Positions 8,263 through 17,189 of a DNA stretch of 64,000 nt are shown here, piece by piece. Positions within the stretch are counted from its first letter, which is position 1; the number at the start of each line of letters is the position of its first letter. This stretch comes from Streptomyces sp. H27-H1. Its GTDB lineage: Bacteria; Actinomycetota; Actinomycetes; Streptomycetales; Streptomycetaceae. The notes below the pieces were generated by a model, which worked only from the letters and a program-made list of their open reading frames with translations, was not told the origin of the DNA and searched no databases. The stretch is taken from contig NZ_JAPNLJ010000002.1 in NCBI RefSeq assembly GCF_026627445.1, forward strand, positions 265,677-329,676. Direction: 5' to 3'. A program made the position numbers and the translations under genes.

Positions 8263-9948
8263 TCAGCCGTGGTCGCGTTCGCGCAGCTCCCGTCGCAGGA
8301 TCTTGCCACTGGTCGTCTTCGGAAGGACAGGCAGGATCTCCACCCGGCGCGGGTACTTGTAGGCGGCGAGGCGCTCGGCGCAGTACGCGGATAGTTCCGC
8401 CGGGTCGGCCACGGTCCCGGGGCGCAGGCTGACGTAGGCCTTCACGCTCTCGCCGCGGTAGGCGTCCGGGATGCCGACGACGGCCGCCTCGCGGACGGCG
8501 GGGTGGGTGTAGAGCACGTCCTCGACCTCGCGCGGCCAGACCTTGAACCCGGAGGCGTTGATCATGTCCTTCTTGCGGTCGACCACGTAGAGCCAGCCCT
8601 CGGGGTCCATGAACCCCACGTCCCCGGTGCGCAGTTCGCCGTCCGGGAAGGCCTTGGCGGAGTCGGCGGGCAGACCCCAGTAGCCGGGGACGACCTGCGG
8701 TCCGCGGACGGCTATCTCCCCGGTCTCGCCGAAGGGCACCTCGGCGCCGCTCCCGTCGAGGATCCGTACGAGGGTGTCGGCGCCGGGCACGCCCACGGAG
8801 AGGGTGCCGGAGGCCGGGTCCACGGGGGCTTCGCGGTGCACGGGCACCGAGGCGCAGGGGGCGGTGCACTCGGTGAGGCCGTAGCCGTTGCGCAGGTAGA
8901 AGCCGAAGGCGGTGCGCAGCCTCTCGACCAGGGCGGGCGGCAGCGGGGCGCCGCCGGAGGAGACCACCTGGAAGGAGGCGAAGTGGTCCGGGGTGGCCCC
9001 GGGGTGGGCGGCGAGCGCCATGAAGGCGGTGGCCGGGCCCACGGTGTAGGCGGGGCGGTGTTCGAGGAAGGCGTCGAGTACGGCTCCGGCGTCGAAGCGG
9101 TGGGCCAGGACCAGGGTGCCCGCGTTGGTGAGGCAGGCGGCGAGCTCGCACACCATGCCGGTGATGTGGAAGAGCGGGGCGAGGGCGAAGTAGCCGGCTC
9201 CTGCGGGGACCGGGTGGCCGGTCACCTGGCGCAGGGCGTTGTGGGTGAGCGCGCCGTGGGGGTTCATCGCGCCCTTGGGGGTTCCGCTGGTGCCGGAGGT
9301 GTAGCTGATGAGGGCGGTGTCGGTGGCCCGGAGGCCCGGGTCGGGCGGGGCGGGGCGGCCCCGGCGGGCCACGGTGGCGAGGTCGGCGGCGTCGGTCGCC
9401 TGCTCCGGGCGGTCCGGCGCGAGGACGCGTACGTCGTCGCGGGTCTGGAAGTCCAGGTCGCAGGCGGTCAGGACGGTGTGTACGGCGGTCCCGTGCGCGG
9501 CCCCGCGCAGGTACGCGGACCAGGCGCCGGCCTCGCAGACCAGTGCGGTGGACCCGGAGTCGCGCAGGATGTGGCCGACCTCGCCGGACTTGTACATGGG
9601 GTTGAGCGGGACCACGACGGCCCCGGCCTTCCAGGCGGCCAGGACGGCGAGCACGAAGTGCGGGGTGTTCTGGAGCATGACGGCGACCCGGTCCCCGCGG
9701 CCGGTGCCCTGGGCGGCGAGGTGGCCGGCGAGGGAGTCGGAGAGCGCGTCGGCCTCGGCGTAGGTGAGGCGGCCGTCGAAGTAGGCGAGCGCCGTGCGCC
9801 CGGGGGCCCTGGCGACGGCGGCGCGAAAGGCGTGCAGCACGCTGGGCGGGGGTGCGATCGGGGCCCGCTGGACCGGGCTGAGGAGGCCGAGCCAGGGCTT
9901 GGCGGCGTATCCGGCGGGCGGGGCCGGGGGCGGGGTCTGCGCGGTCAC
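8263..9948 (-). CDS. Acyl-CoA synthetase (AMP-forming ligase)
   Basis: This 561-residue protein activates a carboxylic acid to acyl-CoA through an acyl-AMP. All ANL-family motifs are intact: the P-loop YTSGTSGTPKG near residue 215, YGLTECT, GELRTGDVGF, the DRKKDMINASGFKV hinge and the C-terminal catalytic Lys in TTSGKILRREL. The GTG start overlaps the SDR stop (GTGA), which rules out the much longer open frame upstream. It is coupled to the SDR, with the TetR gene downstream. The substrate is unknown, probably a medium- or long-chain or branched acid. Confidence 0.92.
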   Translation of the reverse strand: MTAQTPPPAPPAGYAAKPWLGLLSPVQRAPIAPPPSVLHAFRAAVARAPGRTALAYFDGRLTYAEADALSDSLAGHLAAQGTGRGDRVAVMLQNTPHFVLAVLAAWKAGAVVVPLNPMYKSGEVGHILRDSGSTALVCEAGAWSAYLRGAAHGTAVHTVLTACDLDFQTRDDVRVLAPDRPEQATDAADLATVARRGRPAPPDPGLRATDTALISYTSGTSGTPKGAMNPHGALTHNALRQVTGHPVPAGAGYFALAPLFHITGMVCELAACLTNAGTLVLAHRFDAGAVLDAFLEHRPAYTVGPATAFMALAAHPGATPDHFASFQVVSSGGAPLPPALVERLRTAFGFYLRNGYGLTECTAPCASVPVHREAPVDPASGTLSVGVPGADTLVRILDGSGAEVPFGETGEIAVRGPQVVPGYWGLPADSAKAFPDGELRTGDVGFMDPEGWLYVVDRKKDMINASGFKVWPREVEDVLYTHPAVREAAVVGIPDAYRGESVKAYVSLRPGTVADPAELSAYCAERLAAYKYPRRVEILPVLPKTTSGKILRRELRERDHG

Positions 9949-10709
9949 CGGGATTCCCACTTGCGCTGGAGGTGGTTCATTCCGCTGAGCCAGCGGTCCG
10001 GGTCGGCGGCGCGGGACGCGTAGAACTCCGCGACCTCGGGGTGCGGGAGGATCAAGAACCGGCCCTTCTCCATACCGTCGAACAGTGCGTCCACGACCGC
10101 TTCCGGCTCGATCGCGGTCGGCGCGAGGACCAGCTCGCCCGCCGATCCGGCGGCGGTGAGCATGTCGGTCCGGACCCCCTGCGGGCAGATGGCGTGGACC
10201 TGGAGTCCGCGGTGGCGGTAGGTCAGCGAGAGCCATTCCGCGAAGGCGAGCGCGCCGTGCTTGGTGACACTGTACGGGGCCGCTCCGATCATGGTCAGCA
10301 GTCCGGCGGCCGAGACGGTGGACACGAAACGGCCGCTGCCGCGCTCCAGCCAGTCGGGCAGCAGCAGCCGGGCGGCGCGGACGTGGGCCATGACATTGAC
10401 GTCCCAGGCCGCCTCCCAGACGGCCTCGTCGGCGAAGGCGTCGCCGCCGGAGGCGAGGCCCGCGTTGGCGCAGTAGACGTCCACGGCGCCGCCGAGCGCC
10501 TCGCGGGCCTCCGCGACCACGGCCGAGGCGTCGCCGGGCACGGCGACGGCGCGGGCGCCGATCGCGCCCGCGACGGCGGCGGCCTTGGCGGGGTCGAGGT
10601 CGTTGACCACGACGGTGGCCCCCTCGGCGGCGAAGCGGTGGGCGAGGGCGGCGCCGATGCCGCCGCCCGCGCCGGTGACGACGACTCGCTGGTCCTGGAA
10701 CGCGTTCAC
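9945..10709 (-). CDS. Short-chain dehydrogenase/reductase
   Basis: This 254-residue protein is a classical SDR: the cofactor motif TGAGGGIG at residues 12-19, NAG in the middle, and the catalytic Ser with Tyr-x-x-x-Lys (PYSVTKHG). It is the first gene of the SDR-ligase-TetR operon and would oxidise or reduce a hydroxy/keto intermediate. A set A operator lies about 65 bases ahead of its start. Start at 10709 follows GGCGGACAC; the ribosome binding site is modest. Substrate unknown. Confidence 0.9.
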   Translation of the reverse strand: MNAFQDQRVVVTGAGGGIGAALAHRFAAEGATVVVNDLDPAKAAAVAGAIGARAVAVPGDASAVVAEAREALGGAVDVYCANAGLASGGDAFADEAVWEAAWDVNVMAHVRAARLLLPDWLERGSGRFVSTVSAAGLLTMIGAAPYSVTKHGALAFAEWLSLTYRHRGLQVHAICPQGVRTDMLTAAGSAGELVLAPTAIEPEAVVDALFDGMEKGRFLILPHPEVAEFYASRAADPDRWLSGMNHLQRKWESR

Positions 10710-10770
10710 GTGTCCGCCCTTCGCCCTCCGTGCCCGCGCGGCCTGCTGCCGCCCGCCGGATCACCGGCAG

Positions 10771-10786
10771 ACTAACCAGTCGGTAT
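10771..10786. promoter_or_regulatory. TetR-type operator, set A, site 2
   Basis: ACTAACCAGTCGGTAT read on the minus strand gives ATACCGACTGGTTAGT, matching site 1 over its first 12 bases. It lies between the divergent SDR operon and NamZ genes and could control both. Confidence 0.63.
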
Positions 10787-10823
10787 GTCAGGGTGGAAGG
10801 GTGCGGCGCCCTACTTTGGCGCG

Positions 10824-12167
10824 ATGACGCTGTCGCGACGCGGGTTGCTGGGTCTGGCCGGGGCGGCGGGAGCCGCGGGAGCCTGGGGGGCGGGAACCCC
10901 GGGGGCGGTCGCCCTGAATGCTCCGGGGCCCGGTGCGGGTCTCGGTGGGGCTTCCGGTGCGGATCCCGGTGCGGTGGCCGAAACGGAGGGCGCGCCCGCC
11001 GGCCGGGTGCGGACCGGATTCGAGCGGCTCGCCGCGGACGGGTACGCCGTGCTGGCCGGGCAGCGGGTCGGGGTGGTCACCAACCCGACGGGGATCACTG
11101 CGGACGCCCGCCACCTGGTCGACGTACTGCACGCCGACGAACGCGTGGACCTGGTCGCGGTATTCGGCCCCGAGCACGGCTTCCGGGGCACGGCCCAGGC
11201 GGGCGGTTCGGAGGGGGCCGGGCGGGATCCGGCGACCGGCCTGCCCGTGTACGACACGTACGACAAGAGCGGGCAGCCCCTGGCCGACACCTTCACGGCG
11301 GCCGGGGTCGACACCGTCGTCTTCGACATCCAGGACGTCGGCGCCCGCTTCTACACCTACATCTGGACCCTCTACGACTGCATGCGCGCGGCCGCGCTCG
11401 CCGGCAAGGCCGTGGTGGTGCTGGACCGCCCCAACCCCGTCGGCGCCCGGCGGGCGGCCGGGCCCGTCCTGCAGCGCCCGTACGCGAGCTTCGTGGGCCG
11501 GGAGCCGATCGCGCTGGCGCACGGGATGACGGCGGGCGAGCTGGCCGGGCTCTTCGCGGGCGAGTTCCTCCGGGCGAGCGGCCCGGCCGGGGAGGCGGTG
11601 CGGCTGCGGGTGGTGCGGATGGCCGGCTGGCGGCGGGAGTCCTTCTTCGACGCGACCGGGCTGCCCTGGGTCCCGCCGAGCCCGAACATGCCGACGCCGG
11701 GCACGGCCCTGGCGTACGCAGGGACCTGCCTGTTCGAGGGGACGAACCTGTCGGAGGGGCGCGGTACCACCACGCCCTTCGAGCTGATCGGCGCGGAGGG
11801 CGTGGACCGGCGGTGGGCGCAGGCGGCGAACGCGCTGGAGCTGCCCGGGGTGTGGTTCCGGGAGGCCTATTTCACGCCGTCCTTCTCCAAGCACGCCGGG
11901 AAGACCTGCGGCGGGGTCCGGCTGCTCGTCCACGACCGGGAGGCCTTCGATCCGGTACGGGCCGGGATCGGGCTGCTGGTGACCGCGCGGCGGGTGTGGA
12001 GCGGTTTCGCGTGGCGCTCGGACCATTGGATCGACCGGCTGACGGGCTCGGACCGGGTCCGGCTGATGGTCGACGCGGGAGCGGGCGTGGAGGAGATCGC
12101 GGGCGACTGGGCGGCGGGGCTGGCGGAGTTCGCGGCGGTACGGGAGAAGTACCTGCTGTATCCGTGA
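10824..12167 (+). CDS. namZ: Secreted exo-muramidase (DUF1343/NamZ family)
   Basis: This 447-residue protein belongs to DUF1343, whose studied member NamZ of Bacillus removes N-acetylmuramic acid from the ends of peptidoglycan fragments. It opens with a twin-arginine signal (SRRGLLGLAG), so it is probably exported folded. Family motifs are GQRVGVVTNPTGI, PEHGFRGTAQAG, FDIQDVGARFYTY and PSPNMPTP, then FEGTNLSEGRGTT. I prefer the ATG at 10824 because it places the Tat motif at the N-terminus; an in-frame ATG at 10785 lies inside the operator. A TACTTT seven bases ahead suggests a leaderless message. Confidence 0.87.
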   Translation: MTLSRRGLLGLAGAAGAAGAWGAGTPGAVALNAPGPGAGLGGASGADPGAVAETEGAPAGRVRTGFERLAADGYAVLAGQRVGVVTNPTGITADARHLVDVLHADERVDLVAVFGPEHGFRGTAQAGGSEGAGRDPATGLPVYDTYDKSGQPLADTFTAAGVDTVVFDIQDVGARFYTYIWTLYDCMRAAALAGKAVVVLDRPNPVGARRAAGPVLQRPYASFVGREPIALAHGMTAGELAGLFAGEFLRASGPAGEAVRLRVVRMAGWRRESFFDATGLPWVPPSPNMPTPGTALAYAGTCLFEGTNLSEGRGTTTPFELIGAEGVDRRWAQAANALELPGVWFREAYFTPSFSKHAGKTCGGVRLLVHDREAFDPVRAGIGLLVTARRVWSGFAWRSDHWIDRLTGSDRVRLMVDAGAGVEEIAGDWAAGLAEFAAVREKYLLYP

Positions 12168-12246
12168 GCCGGTGGCGCCGAGGGGCTGGCCGGGGGGCCT
12201 GGTCCGCAGGATGCTGTGGGCAGGACACGGCGTGGAGGGGGGCGTC

Positions 12247-13689
12247 ATGGTGCACATCGGTGGGACGGTGCCTGCGGCGGGGACGGGGTCGGGGACGGCG
12301 GGGATCGGGGTCCGGCCGTACGTGCAGTTGACCTTCGACGCGCAGGGCGACGCGGCCCCGGGCGCGCGTGAGGCGGCCTTCGGGATGGAGGCCACCGACC
12401 TGCTCGTCTTCGCCCACGGGTGGAACTCCGACCGGTCCACGGCGATCCGCCTCTTCGACCGGTTCTACGCTCCCTTCGCGGATCTGGTGGGGACCGGGGT
12501 ACGGCTGGGGTACATGGGGGTCGTGTGGCCATCGATCCGGTTCTCGGACGAGCCGATACCCGACTTCGACGCCCGTGGCGTGCTGGGCGGAACGGGAGAC
12601 GGGGCGGGAGGCGACGCCCCGGGCACGGAAGGGCTGGGGGGTGTCGGGCCGGGCGGTGTCGGGGAACCGGGCCACGGAACGGCCCTGGACCCGGCCACCC
12701 GGCAGGCCCTCGGCGCGTTCTGGCCGGGCCGGGGGGCGGAGCTGGACCGGATCGCCGAGCTGCTGGAGGAACGGCCCACGCACGAGGGCGGCTTCGCCGA
12801 GTTCGGCGCGCTGGTCCGGGAGCTGGCCGGGGTCGACGGGGTGGGCACCGGCGACGATCTGGCGGCGGCCTTCGCCCCGCGCGAGGTACCGGACTTCCTC
12901 ACCGGGGACATCCTTCGGGTGTGCCGGGAGTTCGCCGGGGCCCTGGCGGAGGCGGGCGCCACGTTCCCCGGCGACCGCGCGGGCGCCGGGGATTCCCCCC
13001 GTCCCGGTTTCTCGGCCGGCGGCGGGGCGCGGACACTGTGGAGCGGCGCCAAAGAGGTGCTGCGCCAGGCCACGTATTACCAGATGAAGGCGCGGGCCGG
13101 GGTGGTCGGCGAGCACGGCCTCGGGCCGCTGCTGGCGGAGCTGGCCGGCCGCCGCCCGGCCCTGCGCGTGCACCTCATCGGCCACAGCTTCGGCGGCCGG
13201 GTGGTGTCCTTCGCGCTGCGCGCACTGCCGGACGGGGCGCGGAACGTGAAGTCCCTGACCATCCTCCAGGGGGCCTTCTCCCACTACGCGTTCGCCGACA
13301 GCCTGCCGCACGACCGGGGGCGCGGGGGCGCCCTGCGCGGACTGCAGGCCAGGATCGACGGCCCGCTGACGGCCTGCCACTCCCCCTACGACTCCTCCCT
13401 CAAGGTCTTCTACCCCCTGGCCTCCCGGATGGCCGGCGATTCGGCCGGTCTGCTGGGTTTCGACGAGCGGTGGGGCGCGATCGGGCACGACGGGGTACGG
13501 GGCGTGCCGGGAACACCGCGCCTGACGCTGGACGCGGCCCTGCGCGGCGGCCTGCCCGCCACGGGCTGCGTGAGCGTGGACGCGGGCTCCGTGGTCCGGC
13601 GCGGCGGCGCCCCCTCGGGGGCGCACAGCGACATCTGCCACGAGGAGCTGGCCCGTCTGGTGGTGGCCGCGGGGCGCATGGGGCGCTGA
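12247..13689 (+). CDS. Alpha/beta-hydrolase-like protein
   Basis: This 480-residue protein has an alpha/beta-hydrolase layout: an HGWNSD oxyanion-side motif near residue 58 and a nucleophile elbow GHSFGG in the second half. About 200 residues of cap-like insert separate them. It lacks protein-kinase motifs, although relatives are sometimes labelled as kinases. I took the ATG at 12247, which has GGAGGGG upstream, over an in-frame start at 12172. No signal peptide is visible, so it is probably cytoplasmic. The substrate is unknown; the neighbouring NamZ gene is on the same strand 79 bases upstream. Confidence 0.7.
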   Translation: MVHIGGTVPAAGTGSGTAGIGVRPYVQLTFDAQGDAAPGAREAAFGMEATDLLVFAHGWNSDRSTAIRLFDRFYAPFADLVGTGVRLGYMGVVWPSIRFSDEPIPDFDARGVLGGTGDGAGGDAPGTEGLGGVGPGGVGEPGHGTALDPATRQALGAFWPGRGAELDRIAELLEERPTHEGGFAEFGALVRELAGVDGVGTGDDLAAAFAPREVPDFLTGDILRVCREFAGALAEAGATFPGDRAGAGDSPRPGFSAGGGARTLWSGAKEVLRQATYYQMKARAGVVGEHGLGPLLAELAGRRPALRVHLIGHSFGGRVVSFALRALPDGARNVKSLTILQGAFSHYAFADSLPHDRGRGGALRGLQARIDGPLTACHSPYDSSLKVFYPLASRMAGDSAGLLGFDERWGAIGHDGVRGVPGTPRLTLDAALRGGLPATGCVSVDAGSVVRRGGAPSGAHSDICHEELARLVVAAGRMGR

Positions 13690-13841
13690 GTTCCGGCCAA
13701 GTGCCACCCGTACGCCTCGACCGCCCCCGCATGCGCCCGCACCGGGCCGGGCATGTTGGGCACACGGAGCCCGTCCTGTGGAGAACACAGTGCGGCGGGC
13801 CCGGCGCCCTGCGCTGGGCGCTCGGCGGAGGTGAAGGTGTG

Positions 13842-14471
13842 ATGGCGGGATTCCGGAGTTTGGCCCATCAGGTGCGCGATACGCACAACGACCGGGCCCT
13901 GCGGCGCCATTCGCTGCGCCGCTGCCTGGAGCGGTTCGCCCCCTACGGGCATCGAGCGACCTGGTGGCACCTGTGCGACCGGCACGGGATCGGCCCCGAG
14001 GACCGGGCGGCGGACCCGTCGCGGCTGGTGGCCGCGCTGGAGGAGCTGGAAGACGCTCGGGCGGTCTGGCTGGAGTACGAACGGCAGTTCGCGGAGCGTA
14101 GACGCCGCGAGAAGCACGACGGGCTGCGCCGGCCCGACTGGGCGTGGGGCGGCGGCGGAGAGGCGGTGGTGCGCTGCGCCGATCCGGGGGTGCGGCCGCA
14201 GGGGACGCTGGGCGAGGTACTGAGGCGGCTGGTGGAGGCGCTGGAGTCCGAACCGGGTACGGAATGCCCCGTGTGCGGGACGCGGGAGTTGCACTGGCCG
14301 GCGGCGGCGGCCCGGGCCGCCGCCGGCAGACCCGGCAGACCCGGCGGCGTCCCGGCGGGCGCCGCGTGGGCGTGGGACGGGCCGGTGTGCGCGGGCTGCG
14401 GAATCGTGGTGCCCAGACCGGCGCTCGCGGACCCGGCGCTGCCGGGGGCCGATCTGGCGGGCGCGGCGTGA
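13842..14471 (+). CDS. Zinc-ribbon protein of unknown function
   Basis: This 209-residue protein is not recognised. Its N-terminal half is basic and Trp-rich (LERFAPYGHRATWWHLCDRHGI), and it may bind nucleic acid. Two Cys pairs, CPVCG and CAGCG, about 40 residues apart near the C-terminus form a likely zinc ribbon. GGAGGT lies nine bases ahead of the ATG. It overlaps the next gene by four bases (GTGA), so the two are coupled. There is no membrane segment. Confidence 0.7.
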   Translation: MAGFRSLAHQVRDTHNDRALRRHSLRRCLERFAPYGHRATWWHLCDRHGIGPEDRAADPSRLVAALEELEDARAVWLEYERQFAERRRREKHDGLRRPDWAWGGGGEAVVRCADPGVRPQGTLGEVLRRLVEALESEPGTECPVCGTRELHWPAAAARAAAGRPGRPGGVPAGAAWAWDGPVCAGCGIVVPRPALADPALPGADLAGAA

Positions 14472-15325
14472 GCCCGACGCCGCCGTGGCCGGCGCAGGAG
14501 CTGGGGCCGACGCTGGTGGTGTCACTGAACGGCTCCCGGGACGCCGCCGACGGGGCGGCCGTGCCGATGAGCCCCGACGACCTGGTGGAGGCCGCGCTGG
14601 CGGCGGTGGATGCCGGAGCCCGGGAGGTACTGGTCCATCCGCGTACCCCGTGCGGCCGCGAGAGCCTCTCGCCCCGGGTGGTCGGACCGCTCCTGGAGGC
14701 CCTGGGGAACGCGGGCATCGGGGCCGGGGCCCGCACCCTGCCGGACGCCGCCGGGCCCGGGGAGGCGGGCCGGGTGGCCGTCAGCGTGGGTGCGGGTGCG
14801 GGCGCGGGCGCGGGTTTGGGTGCGGGGGCCGAGCCGGATCACGGGGGGTGGCCGGCGCGGGTGCGGAGTTGGACGGTGCTGCCCGACCGGGCGGTGGTGC
14901 GGTTCGCGGAGCCGGGAGCGCGGGAGCTCGCCGAGGCGCTGCTGGAGCGCGGGGTGGCGGTGGATGCGGAAGTCGCGGTCGGCGCGGAAGCCCGGCCGGG
15001 CGGCTTGCCCGGTCCGCTGGCGCGGTTCCTCGCCTGGCCGGTACGGGATCCCGCGCGGGTCCGGCTCGTGGCCGAGCTGTCCTGCGCCGACCCGGGGCCG
15101 GCCGCCGAGTTGCTGCGCCGGCTGCCGCCGGTGCCGGTGGTGCTGTTCGGGCGGGAGGCGGCGGCCTGGCCGGTGCTGCGGCTGGCCGCACGGTACGGCA
15201 CCGGCGCGCGGATCGGCATAGGAGACGTGCTGCACCTGCCGGACGGGCGGGCGGCGCGGTCGAACGCCGAACTGGTCGCGGCGGCGGCCCGGGCGCGAGG
15301 CGTTACAACAGCCGGGAACCGGTGA
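14468..15325 (+). CDS. Degenerate BKACE-like (beta-keto acid cleavage) protein
   Basis: This 285-residue protein has the outline of the BKACE family (3-keto-5-aminohexanoate cleavage enzymes), which are zinc TIM barrels. The N-terminal strand and helix, and a C-terminal [20 protein letters not shown], align with the family pattern GLEDNxYLPxGxxAxSNAEL. The zinc site looks broken: only His57 remains of the usual H-x-H, and the Glu of GLED is Gly. A low-complexity Gly/Ala stretch interrupts the middle. It is coupled by GTGA to the zinc-ribbon gene and its end overlaps convergent soxR by 23 bases. It may be a non-catalytic binding protein. Confidence 0.62.
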   Translation: MSPTPPWPAQELGPTLVVSLNGSRDAADGAAVPMSPDDLVEAALAAVDAGAREVLVHPRTPCGRESLSPRVVGPLLEALGNAGIGAGARTLPDAAGPGEAGRVAVSVGAGAGAGAGLGAGAEPDHGGWPARVRSWTVLPDRAVVRFAEPGARELAEALLERGVAVDAEVAVGAEARPGGLPGPLARFLAWPVRDPARVRLVAELSCADPGPAAELLRRLPPVPVVLFGREAAAWPVLRLAARYGTGARIGIGDVLHLPDGRAARSNAELVAAAARARGVTTAGNR

Positions 15326-15779
15326 GGCGTTCGCCGAAGACGTCATCCGGGTTGGACAGCGCGCAATTCTCCAGCGAGAGGCATCCGCAGCCGATGCAGT
15401 CGGTCAAATGGTCCCGGAGCCGACCGAGTTGGGCTATGCGGTGATCGAGCTCGGCGCGCCAGCTCTCGGAAAGGCGGGCCCAGTCCTCACGGTTGGGAGT
15501 GCGCCCTTCGGGGAGTTGGGCGAGTGCGTCGCGGATGCTGGCGAGGGGGATGCCGACGCGCTGGGCGGCCCGGACGAATGCCACGCGGCGTAGCGCGTCG
15601 CGGGTGTAGCGGCGCTGGTTTCCCGAGGTGCGGCGGCTACTGATCAAGCCCTTGGCCTCGTAGAAGTGCAGTGCGGAGACGGCCGCGCCGCTGCGGGCGG
15701 ACAGCTGGCCGACGGTGAGCTCGTGGACCTTCTCGGGAATCTGCGGCACACCGCCGAGGGTAATCGGCCGGGCGGCCAC
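15303..15779 (-). CDS. soxR: SoxR redox-sensing regulator
   Basis: This 158-residue MerR-family protein has its winged helix at about residues 22-60. It carries the SoxR iron-sulfur signature C-x2-C-x-C-x5-C at Cys128, Cys131, Cys133 and Cys139, which holds a [2Fe-2S] cluster. In Streptomyces, SoxR senses redox-active compounds such as the organism's own pigments and activates a small set of oxidoreductase and transporter genes. The start is GTG at 15779; an in-frame GTG at 15749 would give the shorter form common in the genus, and neither has a clear ribosome binding site. I saw no SoxR box in the window. Confidence 0.93.
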   Translation of the reverse strand: MAARPITLGGVPQIPEKVHELTVGQLSARSGAAVSALHFYEAKGLISSRRTSGNQRRYTRDALRRVAFVRAAQRVGIPLASIRDALAQLPEGRTPNREDWARLSESWRAELDHRIAQLGRLRDHLTDCIGCGCLSLENCALSNPDDVFGERLTGSRLL

Positions 15780-15846
15780 GCGCGGTCAGGTCCGGCCAGA
15801 CCGGGCAGGCGCGGGCAGAGGCGGTCAGGAGAGGCCAGGAGTGTCG

Positions 15847-15890
15847 TTGACAGATCCGTCGCGCCGACAGCATGCTGAGCAAGCGCTTAT
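15847..15890 (+). promoter_or_regulatory. maoC promoter with set C operator
   Basis: TTGACA (15847-15852) and CATGCT (15871-15876) are 18 bp apart and form a good promoter. The operator TGAGCAAGCGCTTA (15876-15889), centred on the palindrome AAGCGCTT, overlaps the -10 and start site. The same 14 bases occur at 17176-17189 ahead of a TetR gene. Confidence 0.68.
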
Positions 15891-15911
15891 TCGCCAGGGA
15901 GAGGTACGGGT

Positions 15912-16373
15912 ATGTCCGAGCCGAGGATCTTCACGTCCGCCGAGGAGCTCACCGCCGGGATCGGCGCACCGCTCGGCCCGAGCGAATGGCTGGAGGTGGA
16001 CCAGAAGCGGATCGACCTCTTCGCGGACGCCACCGGGGACCACCAGTGGATCCACGTGGACCCGCGGCGGGCGGCGGACGGACCCTTCGGTTCCACGATC
16101 GCGCACGGATACCTCACACTGTCGCTGCTGCCGAGCCTGGTGCCGCAGATCATGCGGGTCGAGGGCATGCGCATGGGCATCAACTACGGGGTGAACAAGG
16201 TGCGTTTCCCGGCGCCGGTGCCGGTCGGGTCGCGACTGCGGGCGACCGTGCTGATCACCGAGGTCGTGGAGGCGGGCGGCGGCGTTCAGGTGTCGGCCAC
16301 CGTGACCGTCGAGCGCGAGGGCGGCGAGAAGCCCGTGTGCGTGGCGGAGTCGGTGTCCCGCTACTACTTCTGA
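15912..16373 (+). CDS. MaoC-family enoyl-CoA hydratase
   Basis: This 153-residue protein is a single hot-dog-fold MaoC dehydratase, which hydrates enoyl-CoA to 3-hydroxyacyl-CoA. The catalytic segment ADATGDHQWIHVDPRRA near residue 38 has the conserved Asp and His, followed by IAHGYLTLSLLP. GGGAGAGG precedes the ATG. The promoter carries the set C operator shared with the TetR gene at 16458, so MaoC is probably that regulator's target. Single-domain members act in beta-oxidation or polyketide/PHA routes. Confidence 0.9.
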   Translation: MSEPRIFTSAEELTAGIGAPLGPSEWLEVDQKRIDLFADATGDHQWIHVDPRRAADGPFGSTIAHGYLTLSLLPSLVPQIMRVEGMRMGINYGVNKVRFPAPVPVGSRLRATVLITEVVEAGGGVQVSATVTVEREGGEKPVCVAESVSRYYF

Positions 16374-16470
16374 TCCGCTACTTCCGCGCTGCTCTGCGCC
16401 GATACTTCCGCGCCGCTGCTTCCGCGCCGCCCGTTCGGCGCCGCTACTTGCGGGCCGCTAATTCCGAGCC
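16373..16470. repeat. Degenerate tandem repeat after maoC
   Basis: Six or so imperfect copies of a roughly 14-17 bp unit resembling GCCGCTACTTCCGCG follow the maoC stop and run into the convergent TetR gene end, so the last TetR residues (GAARN) are coded within it. Confidence 0.55.
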
Positions 16471-17111
16471 GCGCCCGGCGCACTCGCGGCGTCCGGGCGG
16501 GCGCCCACCATGCGGAGCACGAGGCCCGAGTAGAGCGCGCCGACCTCGTCGGGCGTGCGGCGGCCGTCCGCGCTGAACCAGCGGGCGACGTCGATGCACA
16601 GCGACAGCACGGCGAGGGTGGTGCCGGATACGTCGGGGACGAAGAACTCCCCGGCGGCCACACCGTCGGCGAGGATGCGGCGGATGGCCGCGTCGCTCTG
16701 CCGGCGCAGGGCCACGATTTCGGAGCGGTGCTCCGGAGCGAGAGCATCGAGCTCGTACTGGACCACTCGCGCGGTGGTGTGATGTGCCGCGTGCCATCGC
16801 ACGAAGGACCGTACGGCCGCGTCCAGCCGCTCGGCTGCGCTGCCGGGGCCGGAGGCGGCGATGTCCAGGATCTCCAGGGCCTTGTCGTGGCCGATCCGGC
16901 TGATCCGGTGGAGCAGCTCTTCCTTGGTCTTGTAGTGGATGTAGAGCGCGGCCGGGCTCATGCCGGCCCGGCCTGCGATGTCCCGCGTGGTGGTGGCGTG
17001 GTAACCGCGCTCCGCGAAAGCCTCCACGGCGGCGACGAGCAGCCGCCGCGCGGCGTCGGGAGTGACCTCCGACCACGGCCGGTAGCCGCCGATCTCCTCC
17101 GCGCTGTCCAT
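16458..17111 (-). CDS. TetR-family regulator, candidate set C regulator
   Basis: This 217-residue TetR protein has its helix-turn-helix in TTRDIAGRAGMSPAALYIHY. I chose the ATG at 17111, which has AAGGTGG nine bases upstream, over the longer frame to 17162. Its promoter region carries TGAGCAAGCGCTTA at 17176, identical to the site in the maoC promoter. It therefore probably represses itself and maoC. The C-terminal domain is typical of acyl-CoA-responsive TetR proteins but the ligand is unknown. Confidence 0.87.
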   Translation of the reverse strand: MDSAEEIGGYRPWSEVTPDAARRLLVAAVEAFAERGYHATTTRDIAGRAGMSPAALYIHYKTKEELLHRISRIGHDKALEILDIAASGPGSAAERLDAAVRSFVRWHAAHHTTARVVQYELDALAPEHRSEIVALRRQSDAAIRRILADGVAAGEFFVPDVSGTTLAVLSLCIDVARWFSADGRRTPDEVGALYSGLVLRMVGARPDAASAPGAARN

Positions 17112-17175
17112 CGCTCGCCCACCTTCTTCGGCCCGTAGGAATGAAAACCTCGGAATGAACACCTTACCGGAGGGG

Positions 17176-17189
17176 TGAGCAAGCGCTTA
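17176..17189. promoter_or_regulatory. Set C operator upstream of TetR gene
   Basis: TGAGCAAGCGCTTA is identical to the site at 15876-15889. It overlaps the stop codon (17187-17189) of the yiaA-like gene on the same strand and lies 64 bases ahead of the TetR start. Confidence 0.65.

Noticed and set aside
8263..10764. A continuous 833-residue minus-strand frame across the ligase and SDR genes
   Set aside because: The upstream half is a shadow of the SDR gene in another frame. The ligase start at 9948 overlaps the SDR stop by GTGA, which is the usual operon junction.
12247..13689. Serine/threonine kinase label for the alpha/beta-hydrolase-like protein
   Set aside because: It has no kinase glycine loop, HRD or DFG; GHSFGG and HGWNSD indicate a hydrolase fold.
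15780..15846. SoxR box near soxR
   Set aside because: No CCTCAAGTTAACTTGAGG-like palindrome lies in or near this gap.
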